Positions 1-8,578 are shown, numbered from the stretch's first letter. The stretch is DNA of 64,000 nucleotides from JAOEGB01 sp041262585 (GCF_041262585.1 NZ_JBGCBZ010000018.1:1-64000), one strand, 5' to 3'. The notes: generated by a model from the letters alone, not told the origin. Numbers and translations are program-made.

Positions 1-81
1 CCCGCAACCACACAGACCTACAGCTTCCACGCCGACGTCACGATCTTCGAGAAGGGACTTGCCTCCCGTCCCCGACGCTAA
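1..81 (+). CDS. C-terminal end of a truncated upstream gene
   Basis: Frame 1 is open from the window edge to a TAA at 79-81 and encodes 26 residues, beginning PATTQTYSFHADVTIFEKG and ending in a basic stretch. The composition looks like real coding sequence rather than a random frame. The family cannot be recognised from so short a tail. Only the last codons are in the window. Confidence 0.45.
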   Translation, partial: PATTQTYSFHADVTIFEKGLASRPRR

Positions 82-122
82 ACGCAACGGCGTTGCTCAT
101 GGCCTGCTCAGAAGGGCTGTGT

Positions 123-196
123 GGGAATCTGTGCATGATCACGACTGGCGTGTGGGCTGATGAGCGGCCATCTCGGGGAGGGCGTGCATGATCACG
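123..196. repeat. Dispersed intergenic repeat, two copies (core TGCATGATCACG)
   Basis: One full copy with consensus GGGAAYCTGTGCATGATCAC lies at 123-143 and a shorter core copy GTGCATGATCACG at 184-196. They sit between the partial gene at the left edge and the rhomboid gene. The same element recurs in both orientations at 20112-20295. The central TGATCA is palindromic. Function is unknown. Confidence 0.7.
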
Positions 197-207
197 CGCG
201 AGGGGGG

Positions 208-873
208 TCAGAGGCCGAGGTCCTCGATCTCCTTGAGTAGCGCGGAGCGGGAGTCGCCGGTCGCGGCCTTCGGGGCCTGCTTGGGGGCGTGGGCGGGGCG
301 GCGGTCCCGGAACAGGTAGCCGCCCACGATCCCGCCGACGAAGCCGAAGGCGTGGGCCTGCCAGCCGATCCCCTCGGCCGGTAGGAGCCCCGCGAACTGG
401 TAGGCGAAGCAGAGCCCCATGACCAGGCCGATGACGATGTCGATCAGGTGCCGGTCGAAGGCTCCGCGCACCAGCACGTACCCGAAGTAGCCGAACACCA
501 GCCCGCTCGCCCCCGCCCCGATGGCGGAGGAGTCGGCGGTGAACCAGGACCCCAGCCCGCTGGCCAGGGCGATGAGGCCGGTCACCCCGAGGAACTTCCG
601 CACGCCGCGATAGGCCGCCAGGAACCCGAAGATGAACAGCGGGCCCGAGTTGCCCTCGATGTGAGCCCAGCTCCAGTGGAGCAGCGGCGCGGAGACGATG
701 CCCGGCAGCCGGTCGACGTCCCACGCCCTGATGCCGTAGTGGTAGCTGAGCCCGTAGTCGCCGGCCCAGTTCACGATCTGGACGACCCAGATGAGCCCCA
801 GGAAGCCGACCATCACCCAGAACGCCTTCCGGGCCTCGGCGATCATGATTTCGGCGGTGTGCCCGTCGGTCAC
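208..873 (-). CDS. Rhomboid family intramembrane serine protease
   Basis: A 221-aa multi-pass membrane protein that should cleave transmembrane substrates within the bilayer. The catalytic serine motif is seen in GAGASGLVFGYFGY (GxSG, around residue 122), and the partner histidine in WQAHAFGFVGG in a later helix. HWSWAHIEGNSGPLF matches the conserved first-loop region in which His/Asn residues sit. Five to six hydrophobic segments are visible, with a short hydrophilic C-terminal tail. The start is GTG at 873, preceded by a strong GGGGAGG ribosome site four bases away. It lies just downstream of the nitroreductase gene on the same strand, but with its own ribosome site. Substrates are unknown. 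Confidence 0.88.
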   Translation of the reverse strand: MTDGHTAEIMIAEARKAFWVMVGFLGLIWVVQIVNWAGDYGLSYHYGIRAWDVDRLPGIVSAPLLHWSWAHIEGNSGPLFIFGFLAAYRGVRKFLGVTGLIALASGLGSWFTADSSAIGAGASGLVFGYFGYVLVRGAFDRHLIDIVIGLVMGLCFAYQFAGLLPAEGIGWQAHAFGFVGGIVGGYLFRDRRPAHAPKQAPKAATGDSRSALLKEIEDLGL

Positions 874-933
874 CGAACCTCCCCGTTCCGCGGATGACGC
901 AGGCGGAAAGATATCGTCGCGGGCGCACGCGCG

Positions 934-1344
934 CTAGACGCGTTCGAGTACGACCACCGGGATCTCGCGGGAGGTCTTCGTCGTATAGACGTCGTAGTCG
1001 GGCCAGGCGGCCGTCATCGTCCGCCACATGTCCGGCTTCTCCTCCGGCGTGGCCGTACGGGCCCTGGCCCGGAACCTCTCACCCTTGACCTGCAGTTCGA
1101 CCTCGGGGTCGGCCTGGAGGTTCAGGTACCACAGCGGCGGATCGTCGGATCCGCCCTTGGAGGCGACGACCAGATAGGCGCCGCCGTACGGCCGGTAGAT
1201 CAGCGGGGTGCTGCGCTTTTCCCCCGACTTGCGGCCGGTCGTCGTCAGGATCGCGACGGTGGTGCCCTGCCAGTCGTGGCCCTCCTCGCCGTCGGTCTCG
1301 ACGTAACGCCTGACGTGTTCCTGTCCGAAAAGCATGTCGGTCAC
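934..1344 (-). CDS. Nitroreductase/deazaflavin (F420)-dependent oxidoreductase family protein
   Basis: A 136-aa single-domain protein of the DUF385/PF04075 type, small split-barrel enzymes that use F420H2 or flavin and are common in actinomycetes. Supporting motifs are ILTTTGRKSGEKRSTPLIY near the N-terminus, then PLWYLNLQADPEVELQV and a terminal EIPVVVLERV. Start codons at 1344 (GTG) and 1335 (ATG) are both possible. AAAGGG lies 3 bases before the GTG and 12 before the ATG. The gene is 18 bp downstream of the TetR gene on the same strand, so the two are probably co-transcribed and this oxidoreductase may respond to the same ligand. The substrate cannot be predicted. Confidence 0.85.
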   Translation of the reverse strand: MTDMLFGQEHVRRYVETDGEEGHDWQGTTVAILTTTGRKSGEKRSTPLIYRPYGGAYLVVASKGGSDDPPLWYLNLQADPEVELQVKGERFRARARTATPEEKPDMWRTMTAAWPDYDVYTTKTSREIPVVVLERV

Positions 1345-1362
1345 CTACCCTTTCGCGGAGCG

Positions 1363-1923
1363 TCAACCGCGGGAGGCGTCGATCAATTCCATGGCGACGT
1401 TCAGCGCGGCCTCGGCCCGCTCCTCGTCGGTCACGTCCTCGTCGCGCACCACGAACCAGACCGCGTGCAAGGTGAACAGCGCCATGGAACGCTTCAGCCG
1501 GATGGTCAGCGGGTCGCCGGGGTCGCACAGCACGTCGAGGAGCGCTGTGATCCGCTCCCGCATCGCCTCCGCCTTGCTGTGGCCGCGCAGCGCGGTCTGG
1601 TTGCGTTCCATGAAACGCATGACCTCGTGATGGCGCCCGCGGGTCATGTCGGCGGAATAACGCCGGATGATCTCCCGCCTGGCCTCCTCCGTCCGCGGCT
1701 GCTGCTTCGCCCAGTCGATCAGCGCGTTGAGAGCCTCCATCCGGTCGTCCATGAGGCTGGCGACGATGTCGTCCTTGGTCTTGAAGTGGTAGTAGAGCGC
1801 GGCCTTGGTCACTCCGAGGGCTTCGGCGATCTCGCGCAGGGATGTCGCCTCATATCCCTGCTCGGTGAACAGCCTGATAGCGACCTCCTGGATGCGGGTC
1901 CGCGTATCGGTTTGTGCGCCCAT
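1363..1923 (-). CDS. TetR/AcrR family transcriptional regulator
   Basis: A 186-aa repressor with an N-terminal TetR helix-turn-helix (RIQEVAIRLFTEQGYEATSLREIAEALGVTKAALYYHFKTKDDI) and a helical ligand-binding domain ending SRG. The ATG at 1923 is chosen because AAGGGA lies nine bases upstream. A longer frame exists, but its TTG start would lie inside the proposed operator. The gene is divergent from the MFS pump at 2026, a classic arrangement in which TetR represses both itself and the pump. Two similar imperfect palindromes lie between the starts (1944-1961 and 1986-2003). The ligand is unknown. Confidence 0.92.
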   Translation of the reverse strand: MGAQTDTRTRIQEVAIRLFTEQGYEATSLREIAEALGVTKAALYYHFKTKDDIVASLMDDRMEALNALIDWAKQQPRTEEARREIIRRYSADMTRGRHHEVMRFMERNQTALRGHSKAEAMRERITALLDVLCDPGDPLTIRLKRSMALFTLHAVWFVVRDEDVTDEERAEAALNVAMELIDASRG

Positions 1924-1943
1924 GGTGAATAGTCCCTTATTTG

Positions 1944-1961
1944 GCTTGACGGCCGGCAAGT
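1944..1961. promoter_or_regulatory. Candidate TetR operator, proximal to the regulator gene
   Basis: GCTTGACG-GC-CGGCAAGT: eight-base arms separated by two bases, with 6 of 8 positions complementary. The right arm CGGCAAGTAAG is repeated exactly in the second site. The position between the divergent TetR and MFS starts fits an autoregulatory operator. This is inference from symmetry and repetition. Confidence 0.6.
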
Positions 1962-1985
1962 AAGGACCATACCGTGTCCCGGTGC

Positions 1986-2003
1986 ACTAGCCGGTCGGCA
2001 AGT
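1986..2003. promoter_or_regulatory. Candidate TetR operator, proximal to the MFS gene
   Basis: ACTAGCCG-GT-CGGCAAGT: eight-base arms, 7 of 8 complementary, with the same right arm as the site at 1944-1961. The two centres are 42 bp apart, about four helical turns, so both dimers would bind the same face of the DNA. Confidence 0.62.
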
Positions 2004-2025
2004 AAGTTCTTTTTAAGGGGGCCCT

Positions 2026-3615
2026 ATGACGGAGACCGCGACCGCGACCGCGCCAAAGCGGTCGAGGGAAGTAATGATCGTGCTGCCGGGCCTGATGCTG
2101 GCGATGATGCTGGCGATGCTCGACAACATGATCGTCGGTACGGCGATGCCGAGGATCGTCGGCGAGCTCAACGGCCTGGAGTACTTCACCTGGGTGACCA
2201 CGGCATACGTCCTGGGCACCACGGTATCGACCCCGATCTGGGGCAAGCTCGGCGACCTCTACGGCCGCAAGAACATCTTCCTCGGCTCGATCGTCCTGTT
2301 CCTCGTCGGCTCCGCGCTCTGCGGCATGGCGGGCACGTCGATGTTCGGCGGCACGGCGGACGGCATGACGGAGCTCATCGCCTTCCGCGCCGTCCAGGGT
2401 CTCGGCGCCGGCGGCCTCATGGTCAACGTGATGGCGATCATCGGCGACCTGGTGCCGCCCCGCGAGCGCGGTCAGTACCAGGGCATCATGGCGGCGATGA
2501 TGTCGCTCGCCATGATCGCGGGCCCGCTCGTCGGCGGCTTCATCACCGACCACCTGAACTGGCGCTGGGCGTTCTACGTCAACCTGCCCCTCGGCGGCGT
2601 CGCGCTCCTGTGGCTGGTGCTCAAGCTGCACCTCCCCAAGTACCGCACCGAGCACCGCATCGACTGGCTCGGGGCCGCCGTCCTCACCGTCGGCATCACC
2701 GCGCTCGTGCTGATCACCTCGTGGGGCGGTCAGGCGCACGGCTACCCGTGGGGCTCGTGGCAGATCCTGGCGCTGGCGGCCGTGGCGGTGGTCGCGCTCG
2801 GGCTCTTCATCCCGATCGAGCGGCGGGCGGCCGAGCCGGTCATGCCGCTGCACGTGTTCCGCGACCGCAACTTCTCGCTGATCTCGCTGGTCGGCTTCCT
2901 GCTCGGCTTCGCGATGTTCGGCGCGATCAGCTTCATGCCGCTGTTCCAGCAGACCGTCCAGGGCGCGTCGGCGACCAACTCCGGCCTGCTCCTGCTGCCG
3001 ATGATGGCCTCGATGATGGTCGTGTCGCTGTTCGTCGGCAAGGCGATCACCCAGACGGGCAAGTACAAGATCTACCCGGTGATCGGCGGCGTGGTCATGG
3101 CCGTCGGCATGTGGCTGCTGTCGCTCCAGGACGTCAACACCCCCGTCTGGCAGACCGGCGTGTTCATCGCCGTGCTGGGCCTCGGCATGGGCTTCCTGAT
3201 GCAGACGAGCATGCTGATCGCGCAGAACAGCGTCGAGCAGAAGGACCTCGGCGTGGCCAGCAGCGCCTCGACGTTCTTCCGGTCGATCGGCGGTTCGTTC
3301 GGCATCTCGCTGTTCGGGGCGATCTTCAACAACCAACTGGAGTCGAGCCTCACCGAGAAGTTCGGCGCGAAGGTCGCCCACGCGCTCACCTCGGGCGGTC
3401 CCCGCATGGGCTCGGGGTCCCTCGGCAACCTGCCCCCGCAGGTCAAGGCCGGGTTCCTGGAGGGGCTCGCCAACGCGATCAGCTCGGTCTTCGGCTGGGC
3501 CGTCCTGTTCGCCGTGCTCGTCCCGGTGCTCGCCGCCTTCATCAAGGAGATCCCGCTCCGGGGCGGCGCCACCACCCCGAGCGAGCAGCCCGATCCGGTG
3601 GCCGCCTTCGAGTGA
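2026..3615 (+). CDS. MFS drug/proton antiporter, DHA2 (14-TMS, EmrB/QacA) family
   Basis: A 529-aa inner-membrane exporter predicted to expel hydrophobic drugs or a metabolite using the proton gradient. The N-terminal part shows the DHA2 motif MLDNMIVGTAMPRIVGEL after the first helix, motif A-like GKLGDLYGRKNIFL, and motif C-like MIAGPLVGGFITDHLNWRWAF. About 14 hydrophobic segments follow, and the soluble C-terminus ends PDPVAAFE. The ATG at 2026 follows AAGGGGG. It is transcribed divergently from the TetR gene with two shared palindromes between them, so induction by an exported substrate is likely. A strong bidirectional hairpin lies just after the stop. Confidence 0.92.
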   Translation: MTETATATAPKRSREVMIVLPGLMLAMMLAMLDNMIVGTAMPRIVGELNGLEYFTWVTTAYVLGTTVSTPIWGKLGDLYGRKNIFLGSIVLFLVGSALCGMAGTSMFGGTADGMTELIAFRAVQGLGAGGLMVNVMAIIGDLVPPRERGQYQGIMAAMMSLAMIAGPLVGGFITDHLNWRWAFYVNLPLGGVALLWLVLKLHLPKYRTEHRIDWLGAAVLTVGITALVLITSWGGQAHGYPWGSWQILALAAVAVVALGLFIPIERRAAEPVMPLHVFRDRNFSLISLVGFLLGFAMFGAISFMPLFQQTVQGASATNSGLLLLPMMASMMVVSLFVGKAITQTGKYKIYPVIGGVVMAVGMWLLSLQDVNTPVWQTGVFIAVLGLGMGFLMQTSMLIAQNSVEQKDLGVASSASTFFRSIGGSFGISLFGAIFNNQLESSLTEKFGAKVAHALTSGGPRMGSGSLGNLPPQVKAGFLEGLANAISSVFGWAVLFAVLVPVLAAFIKEIPLRGGATTPSEQPDPVAAFE

Positions 3616-3643
3616 CCCGCAGTTGAGGCCCTGTACGTGAGGC

Positions 3644-3685
3644 CCTGTACGGCTTACGCCCCCGCGCGGGCGTAAGCCGTACAGG
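3644..3685. terminator. Bidirectional hairpin terminator
   Basis: A perfect 18-bp stem (3644-3661 with 3668-3685, arm CCTGTACGGCTTACGCCC) with a six-base loop lies between the convergent MFS and gnd genes. There is no T-tract, as is usual for actinomycete terminators. A partial direct repeat, GAGGCCCTGTACG, precedes it. Confidence 0.8.
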
Positions 3686-3689
3686 TCGT

Positions 3690-5168
3690 TCAGGCGGGTC
3701 TTTCCACCCGGTCGCCGGACCAGTCGGTGTGGAACGAGCCGTCCCGGTCGACGCGCCGGTAGGTGTGGGCGCCGAAGTAGTCCCGCAGGCCCTGCAGGAG
3801 CGCCGCCGGGAGGCGGTCCCTGCGCAGGCCGTCGTAGTACGCCAGGGCCGACGAGAACCCGGGCGTCGGGACGCCGATGGTGGCCGCGGTCGCCACGACC
3901 CGGCGCCAGGAGTCCTGGGCCAGGGCGAGCGCGGCCGAGAACGTGGGGTCGACCAGCAGCGTCGGCAGGCCGGGGTCGGCGTCGTACGCCGACCGGATCC
4001 GGTCGAGGAACCGCGCCCTGATGATGCAGCCGCCGCGCCAGATCGTGGCCATGGCCCCCAGGTCGATGTCCCAGCCGTACTCCTTGCTCGCCGCCGCCAT
4101 CTGGTCGAACCCCTGGGCGTACGCGACGATCTTCGAGGCGTACAGCGCCCGGCGCACGTCCTCGACGAAGTCCCCGTCCTGGGCGGCCGCGTGCGGACCG
4201 GCGAGCGACCGCGCGGCCGCGCGCTGCTCGGGGTGGCCGGACAGGGCGCGGGCGAAGACCGCCTCGGCGATGCCGGTCACCGGGATGCCGAGGTCGAGCG
4301 CGCTCTGCACCGTCCAGCGGCCGGTGCCCTTCTGCTCGGCCTGGTCGACGATGACGTCCACGAACGGCGTGCCGGTCTCCGCGTCGGTGTGACCGAGCAC
4401 CTCGGCGGTGATCTCGATGAGGTACGACTCCAGCTCGCCCTCGTTCCACTCGCGGAAGACGTCGGCCAGCTGCGCCGGGGTGAGCGCGAGCGCCTGCCTG
4501 AGCAGGTCGTAGGACTCCGCGATGAGCTGCATGTCGGCGTACTCGATGCCGTTGTGCACCATCTTCACGAAGTGGCCCGCGCCGTCCGGGCCCACGTGGA
4601 CGCAGCAGGGCGTCCCGTCGACCTTGGCGGCGATGTCCTCCAGCAGCGGGCCGAGCGTCTTGTACGCCTCGGCGGCGCCGCCGGGCATGATGCTGGGCCC
4701 GTTGAGCGCCCCCTCCTCGCCGCCGGAGATCCCGGTGCCGACGAAGTGGATGCCGCGCTCCTTCAGCGCCGCCTCCCTCCGGCGGGTGTCCTCGAAGTTC
4801 GCGTTGCCGCCATCGATGATCATGTCGCCGGGCTCCATGCGGGCGGCCAGTTCCTCGATCACCGCGTCGGTGGGCGCTCCGGCCTTGACCATGATGATCG
4901 CCTTGCGTGGCCGTTCGAGCGACGCGACGAAGTCCTCGACCGAGCCGGACGGGATGAAGGCGCCCTCGTCCCGGTGGTCCTCCATGAACTGCGTGGTGCG
5001 GCTCTCGGTGCGGTTGTGAATCGCGACCACGTGGCCATGATGGGCGAAGTTCCGGGCCAGATTGCGACCCATCGTCGCCAGGCCGGTCACTCCGATATCT
5101 GCTTTGTCCATACCTGCTTTGTCCATACCTGCTTTGTCCATACCTGCGTTGTCCATATGCCTAGTCAT
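3690..5168 (-). CDS. gnd: 6-phosphogluconate dehydrogenase, decarboxylating
   Basis: A 492-aa cytosolic enzyme of the oxidative pentose phosphate pathway, converting 6-phosphogluconate and NADP+ to ribulose 5-phosphate, CO2 and NADPH. Seen: the Rossmann motif GVTGLATMGRNLARN, the substrate motif GISGGEEGALNGPSIMPGG, the catalytic-lysine region HFVKMVHNGIEYADMQ, and a C-terminal region with GTGRWTVQSALDLGIPV. Length matches the long, roughly 470-aa family. The N-terminus is odd: the 15-bp unit encoding MDKAG is repeated in tandem, giving several in-frame ATGs before the conserved ADIGVTGLATMG. The true start could be any of these; the last would give about 473 residues. Confidence 0.93.
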   Translation of the reverse strand: MTRHMDNAGMDKAGMDKAGMDKADIGVTGLATMGRNLARNFAHHGHVVAIHNRTESRTTQFMEDHRDEGAFIPSGSVEDFVASLERPRKAIIMVKAGAPTDAVIEELAARMEPGDMIIDGGNANFEDTRRREAALKERGIHFVGTGISGGEEGALNGPSIMPGGAAEAYKTLGPLLEDIAAKVDGTPCCVHVGPDGAGHFVKMVHNGIEYADMQLIAESYDLLRQALALTPAQLADVFREWNEGELESYLIEITAEVLGHTDAETGTPFVDVIVDQAEQKGTGRWTVQSALDLGIPVTGIAEAVFARALSGHPEQRAAARSLAGPHAAAQDGDFVEDVRRALYASKIVAYAQGFDQMAAASKEYGWDIDLGAMATIWRGGCIIRARFLDRIRSAYDADPGLPTLLVDPTFSAALALAQDSWRRVVATAATIGVPTPGFSSALAYYDGLRRDRLPAALLQGLRDYFGAHTYRRVDRDGSFHTDWSGDRVERPA

Positions 5169-5211
5169 ATACCGTTCGCCTCGTCGGATGCGGCATCGGC
5201 CCGGCGTCCGC

Positions 5212-6411
5212 TCAGTATCCGTAGCCGCCCGAGTGCGAGTGCGTCGGGGCCGGGGTCGCCGTGGGGGTCGCCGTGGGGGTCGCCGGCGGTGACGCCGATG
5301 TGGACGTCCCAGCGCCGGCCGGCCGGATCAGCCCGAGCAGGCCGTGCTGCGCCTTGCCGGTCCCGGCCGAGAACCACAGCGCGTCCGTGCCGCCGTTCTG
5401 CGCCGTGCCGGGCTCCAGGTCCCACAACCCCTCGATCGCGATGGCCGTGCCGTCCGTCTTGCGGAGCGGCCCGAGGTAGCGGCCGGTGTGCCGGTTGTAC
5501 GCGTTGACCCAGCCGTCGCCGAAGTTGCCGACGAGGAGCGCCCCGGCGTAGGGGCCGAAGCCCTGGGGCGCGAGGGTCATCGCCCACGGCGCGTTGAGCG
5601 GGCCTCTGCTCGCGAACCGGCGCAGGTAACGGCCGCCGGGGCTGAACTGGCTGACGAAGCCCTTGCCCCGGCCCGCCACGGCCCCGCCCGTCCGCGGGTC
5701 GCGCTTGGCGTACGCGACGAAGACCGAGCCCCCGACCACCTCCACGTTGAAGGGGGAGTAGTCCGGCGGCAGGAACGGGTCCCGGAACTGGCGCCGAGTG
5801 AGCCGTACCCGGTCGAAGTCGTCGTCGAAGACGTGGATCCGGCCGTGCGAGAAGGACGGCGCCAGCAGGAACGTGCCGCGGTTGGTCTCCATGAGGGCCA
5901 GCCCCTTGTAGTCGGCGCCCCGGGTGAAGGCGCCGATGACGGCGTGGTCGGCGTCCGCCTTGGCGCTCCAGGCGGTGATCGCGCCGCTGGGGCTGGAGAA
6001 GATGAACGACGCCGGGGCCGTCCCGAGCCTGCCCTTGACGGTGAAGTTCTCGCCGCTGTAGAGCACCTGGCCGGTGGGGGTGCCGCCGGGGATCCACACC
6101 TGCGTGGGGGCCTTCTTCACGGTTCCCGCGCCGCCCGTGTAGACGGTGGCGCTGCCGGTGCCCGCGTCGGACACCCACAGGGTCGCGCCCATGGCGAGGC
6201 CCCACGGGTTGACCAGCTTGGGGTCCGTGACGGCGGCCTTGCCCGCGACGTCGGAGACCAGGTCGACCTCGGTGAACCTGGCCGGGGTGCGGGTTGTTCC
6301 GGAGTACCGGGTTGTTCCGGAATGCTGGGTTGTTCCGGAATACGCGGGGACCGCGCCGACGAGTGCCAGCGCGAGCGGTGCGGCGCAGAGCGTGACGATA
6401 CGTGCCCGCAT
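5212..6411 (-). CDS. Secreted TIGR03118 family protein
   Basis: A 399-aa exported protein. Residues 1-26 form a clear signal peptide (MRARIVTLCAAPLALALVGA, then an AYS-type cleavage region). The body, from FTEVDLVSDVAGKAAVTDPKLVNPWGLAMG through PQGFGPYAGALLVGNFGDGWVNAYN to GLWDLEPG and TDALWFSAGTG, matches the uncharacterised TIGR03118 family, probably a beta-propeller. The C-terminus is a Pro/Thr tail (repeated TATP) ending HSHSGGYGY. After the signal peptide an 18-bp in-frame repeat encodes three SGTT-type units (6291-6343). No enzyme activity is known for the family. It is 43 bp downstream of gnd's start on the same strand and probably independent of it. Confidence 0.8.
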   Translation of the reverse strand: MRARIVTLCAAPLALALVGAVPAYSGTTQHSGTTRYSGTTRTPARFTEVDLVSDVAGKAAVTDPKLVNPWGLAMGATLWVSDAGTGSATVYTGGAGTVKKAPTQVWIPGGTPTGQVLYSGENFTVKGRLGTAPASFIFSSPSGAITAWSAKADADHAVIGAFTRGADYKGLALMETNRGTFLLAPSFSHGRIHVFDDDFDRVRLTRRQFRDPFLPPDYSPFNVEVVGGSVFVAYAKRDPRTGGAVAGRGKGFVSQFSPGGRYLRRFASRGPLNAPWAMTLAPQGFGPYAGALLVGNFGDGWVNAYNRHTGRYLGPLRKTDGTAIAIEGLWDLEPGTAQNGGTDALWFSAGTGKAQHGLLGLIRPAGAGTSTSASPPATPTATPTATPAPTHSHSGGYGY

Positions 6412-6721
6412 GGGGCCTCCCTGATGAGGATGAGACGGTGCGTCGGCATGCCCTTACGCCGGGAGATACGCCGCCCTCCTCCGGAGGGTTCACCCGAGGC
6501 GGTCGCGGATCCCCCGGTGGGCACAGCCGGTCAGCACAAGGGGAGGCAATGTGGTGTGCGGCGTCACATATGATGACGGAAACCTGTAAACCCGACGGGT
6601 TTTGTATAGAGATGGCACCCTGGGGCGAGTGAGGCTTGGTGTCGCCCGCGACTCCCTGCTATGAGGAGAGCCTAGAACCGGTCCTCTTGGCCGAGGCCCG
6701 GGCCGTCCCCATCGTCATTAT
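6412..6721. other. Intergenic region between divergent genes
   Basis: No gene is supported here. It should carry the promoters of the flanking divergent genes. Visible structures are CGTCA...TGACG arms around an ATATG centre (about 6561-6577) and a small hairpin AAACCC-GAC-GGGTTT followed by TT (6588-6604). Neither has an assigned role. Confidence 0.4.
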
Positions 6722-7606
6722 GTGGAGAAGATCGACGTGTTCATACCGCAGCCGGAACGGTCAGTCGTCGCGGTTCCCCCACCCGGAGACGGGCCCGGGT
6801 TCTGGTCCGGGGCGCCCAGCGCCGTGAGCAAGGACGGGTGGATCTACCTCGCCTACCGGCTGCGCCGCCCCATCGGCGAGGGCAGGGGATACGCGGTCGA
6901 GGTGGCGAGATCGGCCGACGGGGAGCACTTCGAGACCCTGCTCACGATCACCAAAGAGGACATGAAGACGGAGTCGCTGGAGCGCCCCACCCTCGTGGTG
7001 ACCCCGGAGGGCGTCTGGCGGCTGTACCTGAGCTGCGCGACGTACGGCACCAAGCACTGGCGGGTGGAGGTCATCGAGGCCGCCGATCCCGCCTCCTTCG
7101 ACCCCGGCGACGCGCGCGTGGTCCTGCCCGGAGACCTCAAGACCGGCGTCAAGGACCCCGTGATCGTGCACCACGACGGCCTGTGGCACCTGTGGGCGTC
7201 CTGCCACCCGCTCGACGACCCGCAGGAAGCCGACCAGATGGTCACCGACTACGCGACCAGCGTCGACGGGATCGAATGGTCGTGGCAGGGGACCGCCCTC
7301 GACCGGCGACCCGGCGCGTGGGACTCCCGCGGCGTGCGCGTCAGCGCGGTGAGCTTCACCGGCGAGACCGTGATCGCCTACTACGACGGCAGGGCGTCGG
7401 CCGAGGAGAACTATGAGGAGCGCACGGGCGTCGCGATCGGCCCGGACCCGTCGACGCTGACCGCGACCGGGATGGAACCCGCCGCCCAGTCGGCGCACGG
7501 CGGGCTGCGCTACCTCGACATCGTCCCCGTCCAGGGCGGCCACCGGCTGTACTACGAGCTGACCCGGCCCGACGGCGCGCACGAGCTGCGCACCGAGCTA
7601 CGCTGA
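6722..7606 (+). CDS. Beta-propeller protein resembling glycoside hydrolase family 43/62-type folds
   Basis: A 294-aa soluble protein without a signal peptide. Repeated blade-like units are visible: SKDGWIYLAYRLR near the N-terminus, then LERPTLVVTPEGVWRLYLSCA, KDPVIVHHDGLWHLWASCHP and GGHRLYYELTRPDG. This pattern of W-x-L/Y-Y-strands with acidic residues after RP/KDP motifs is typical of five-bladed propellers of the GH43/GH32 kind. I cannot assign a substrate, and the catalytic triad is not secure. The GTG start at 6722 has no clear ribosome site. Its last nine bases overlap the end of the convergent sulfotransferase gene. Confidence 0.6.
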   Translation: MEKIDVFIPQPERSVVAVPPPGDGPGFWSGAPSAVSKDGWIYLAYRLRRPIGEGRGYAVEVARSADGEHFETLLTITKEDMKTESLERPTLVVTPEGVWRLYLSCATYGTKHWRVEVIEAADPASFDPGDARVVLPGDLKTGVKDPVIVHHDGLWHLWASCHPLDDPQEADQMVTDYATSVDGIEWSWQGTALDRRPGAWDSRGVRVSAVSFTGETVIAYYDGRASAEENYEERTGVAIGPDPSTLTATGMEPAAQSAHGGLRYLDIVPVQGGHRLYYELTRPDGAHELRTELR

Positions 7607-8578
7607 CCGGCCTCTCGGGCGGCCGTTGCGGGCCTGCCGCTGGCCGGAGGGCCGGCTGCCCACGAGGCCGCCCGACCTCTCGCGGGGCCGGAGCCAGTCG
7701 CTGAAGTCCTCGTCCGTCACGTCCTGCAGGACCGCGATGTCGGCGGCGAAGTAGGACAGCAGCTCCTGCCGTTCCGGCCAGGTCAGCGGCCGGCGCGCGC
7801 GTCCCTCCCGCTGGAGGACCCGTTCGAGCGGCGCCGTGAGCCGCTGCCCCAGCACCCGGTCGCCCAGCCGTACGAGCTGGGAGAGGAGCTCGTGGCGGCG
7901 GCTCTCCGGGGGGTGGGCCGTGACGTTCTCCTTGGGCACCTCGCCGACCAGCCCCCGCTCGACGCCGAGGAACCCGCAGATGCGGTCCAGCGTGTCGGCC
8001 GGGCGGTCCACCAGGTCGCGGTAGCGGAACAGGAGCACCTGCTCGCGCGGGAACAGCGTGAACAGGTGCCGCAGCTGCTCGCCGTACCGGCCGAGGCCGA
8101 TGTAGTGCCAGAACGGTGCCCAGCCCGCCGCGGCGCGGCGCTTCTCCTCCGCGCAGGCCCGGATCACGTCGCCGATGGGCTCCAGCCCGGCGGACCACAG
8201 GTGGGTCCAGTTCGAATGCGCCCGCTCCACGGGGTCACGCAGCGAGACGATGAGCTTGGCGCCGGGGACCGTCTCCCTGATCCGCCGCTGGGCGGCCAGG
8301 TCGTAAAGGTAGAAGGGCGTCGACTCGCCGCGGAGCGTCCCCGGCGGAGCGCCCTCGAACAGCGCCTCGTAGTCGTCCCGCCGCCACACGTGCTCACGGT
8401 AGGTCTCCGCGTCGCCCGGACCGCCCTTGGCCGGCGGCGGGCCATCGGTGAGGAAGAACTTGGGTTCCTTGACGGCCGACATGAAGAGCCCCGGATGGCG
8501 GGCCAGGGCGGCGTGCAGGGCAGTGGTGCCGGCTTTCGGCACTCCGATCACCAGGAAGTCGGGCAGGGCCATGGCCAT
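7598..8578 (-). CDS. Sulfotransferase domain protein
   Basis: A 326-aa cytosolic enzyme predicted to transfer sulfate from PAPS to an acceptor. The 5'-phosphosulfate loop is FLVIGVPKAGTTALHAALARHP at the N-terminus. The 3'-phosphate motif is AKLIVSLRDPVERAHSNWTHL near residue 135. YGEQLRHLFTLFPREQVLLFRYRDL and a C-terminal DFSDWL complete the Sulfotransfer_1 pattern seen in NodH/heparan-type enzymes. The acceptor is unknown; actinomycete homologues act on glycolipids or secondary metabolites. The C-terminal tail is basic and low complexity and overlaps the convergent neighbour by nine bases. Confidence 0.85.
   Translation of the reverse strand: MAMALPDFLVIGVPKAGTTALHAALARHPGLFMSAVKEPKFFLTDGPPPAKGGPGDAETYREHVWRRDDYEALFEGAPPGTLRGESTPFYLYDLAAQRRIRETVPGAKLIVSLRDPVERAHSNWTHLWSAGLEPIGDVIRACAEEKRRAAAGWAPFWHYIGLGRYGEQLRHLFTLFPREQVLLFRYRDLVDRPADTLDRICGFLGVERGLVGEVPKENVTAHPPESRRHELLSQLVRLGDRVLGQRLTAPLERVLQREGRARRPLTWPERQELLSYFAADIAVLQDVTDEDFSDWLRPRERSGGLVGSRPSGQRQARNGRPRGRSA

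Noticed and set aside
1987..4449. An 820-aa minus-strand frame across the MFS gene
   Set aside because: It is antisense to a clear MFS gene and runs into gnd in another frame. The product is low-complexity Arg/Asp/His-rich with no recognisable domain.
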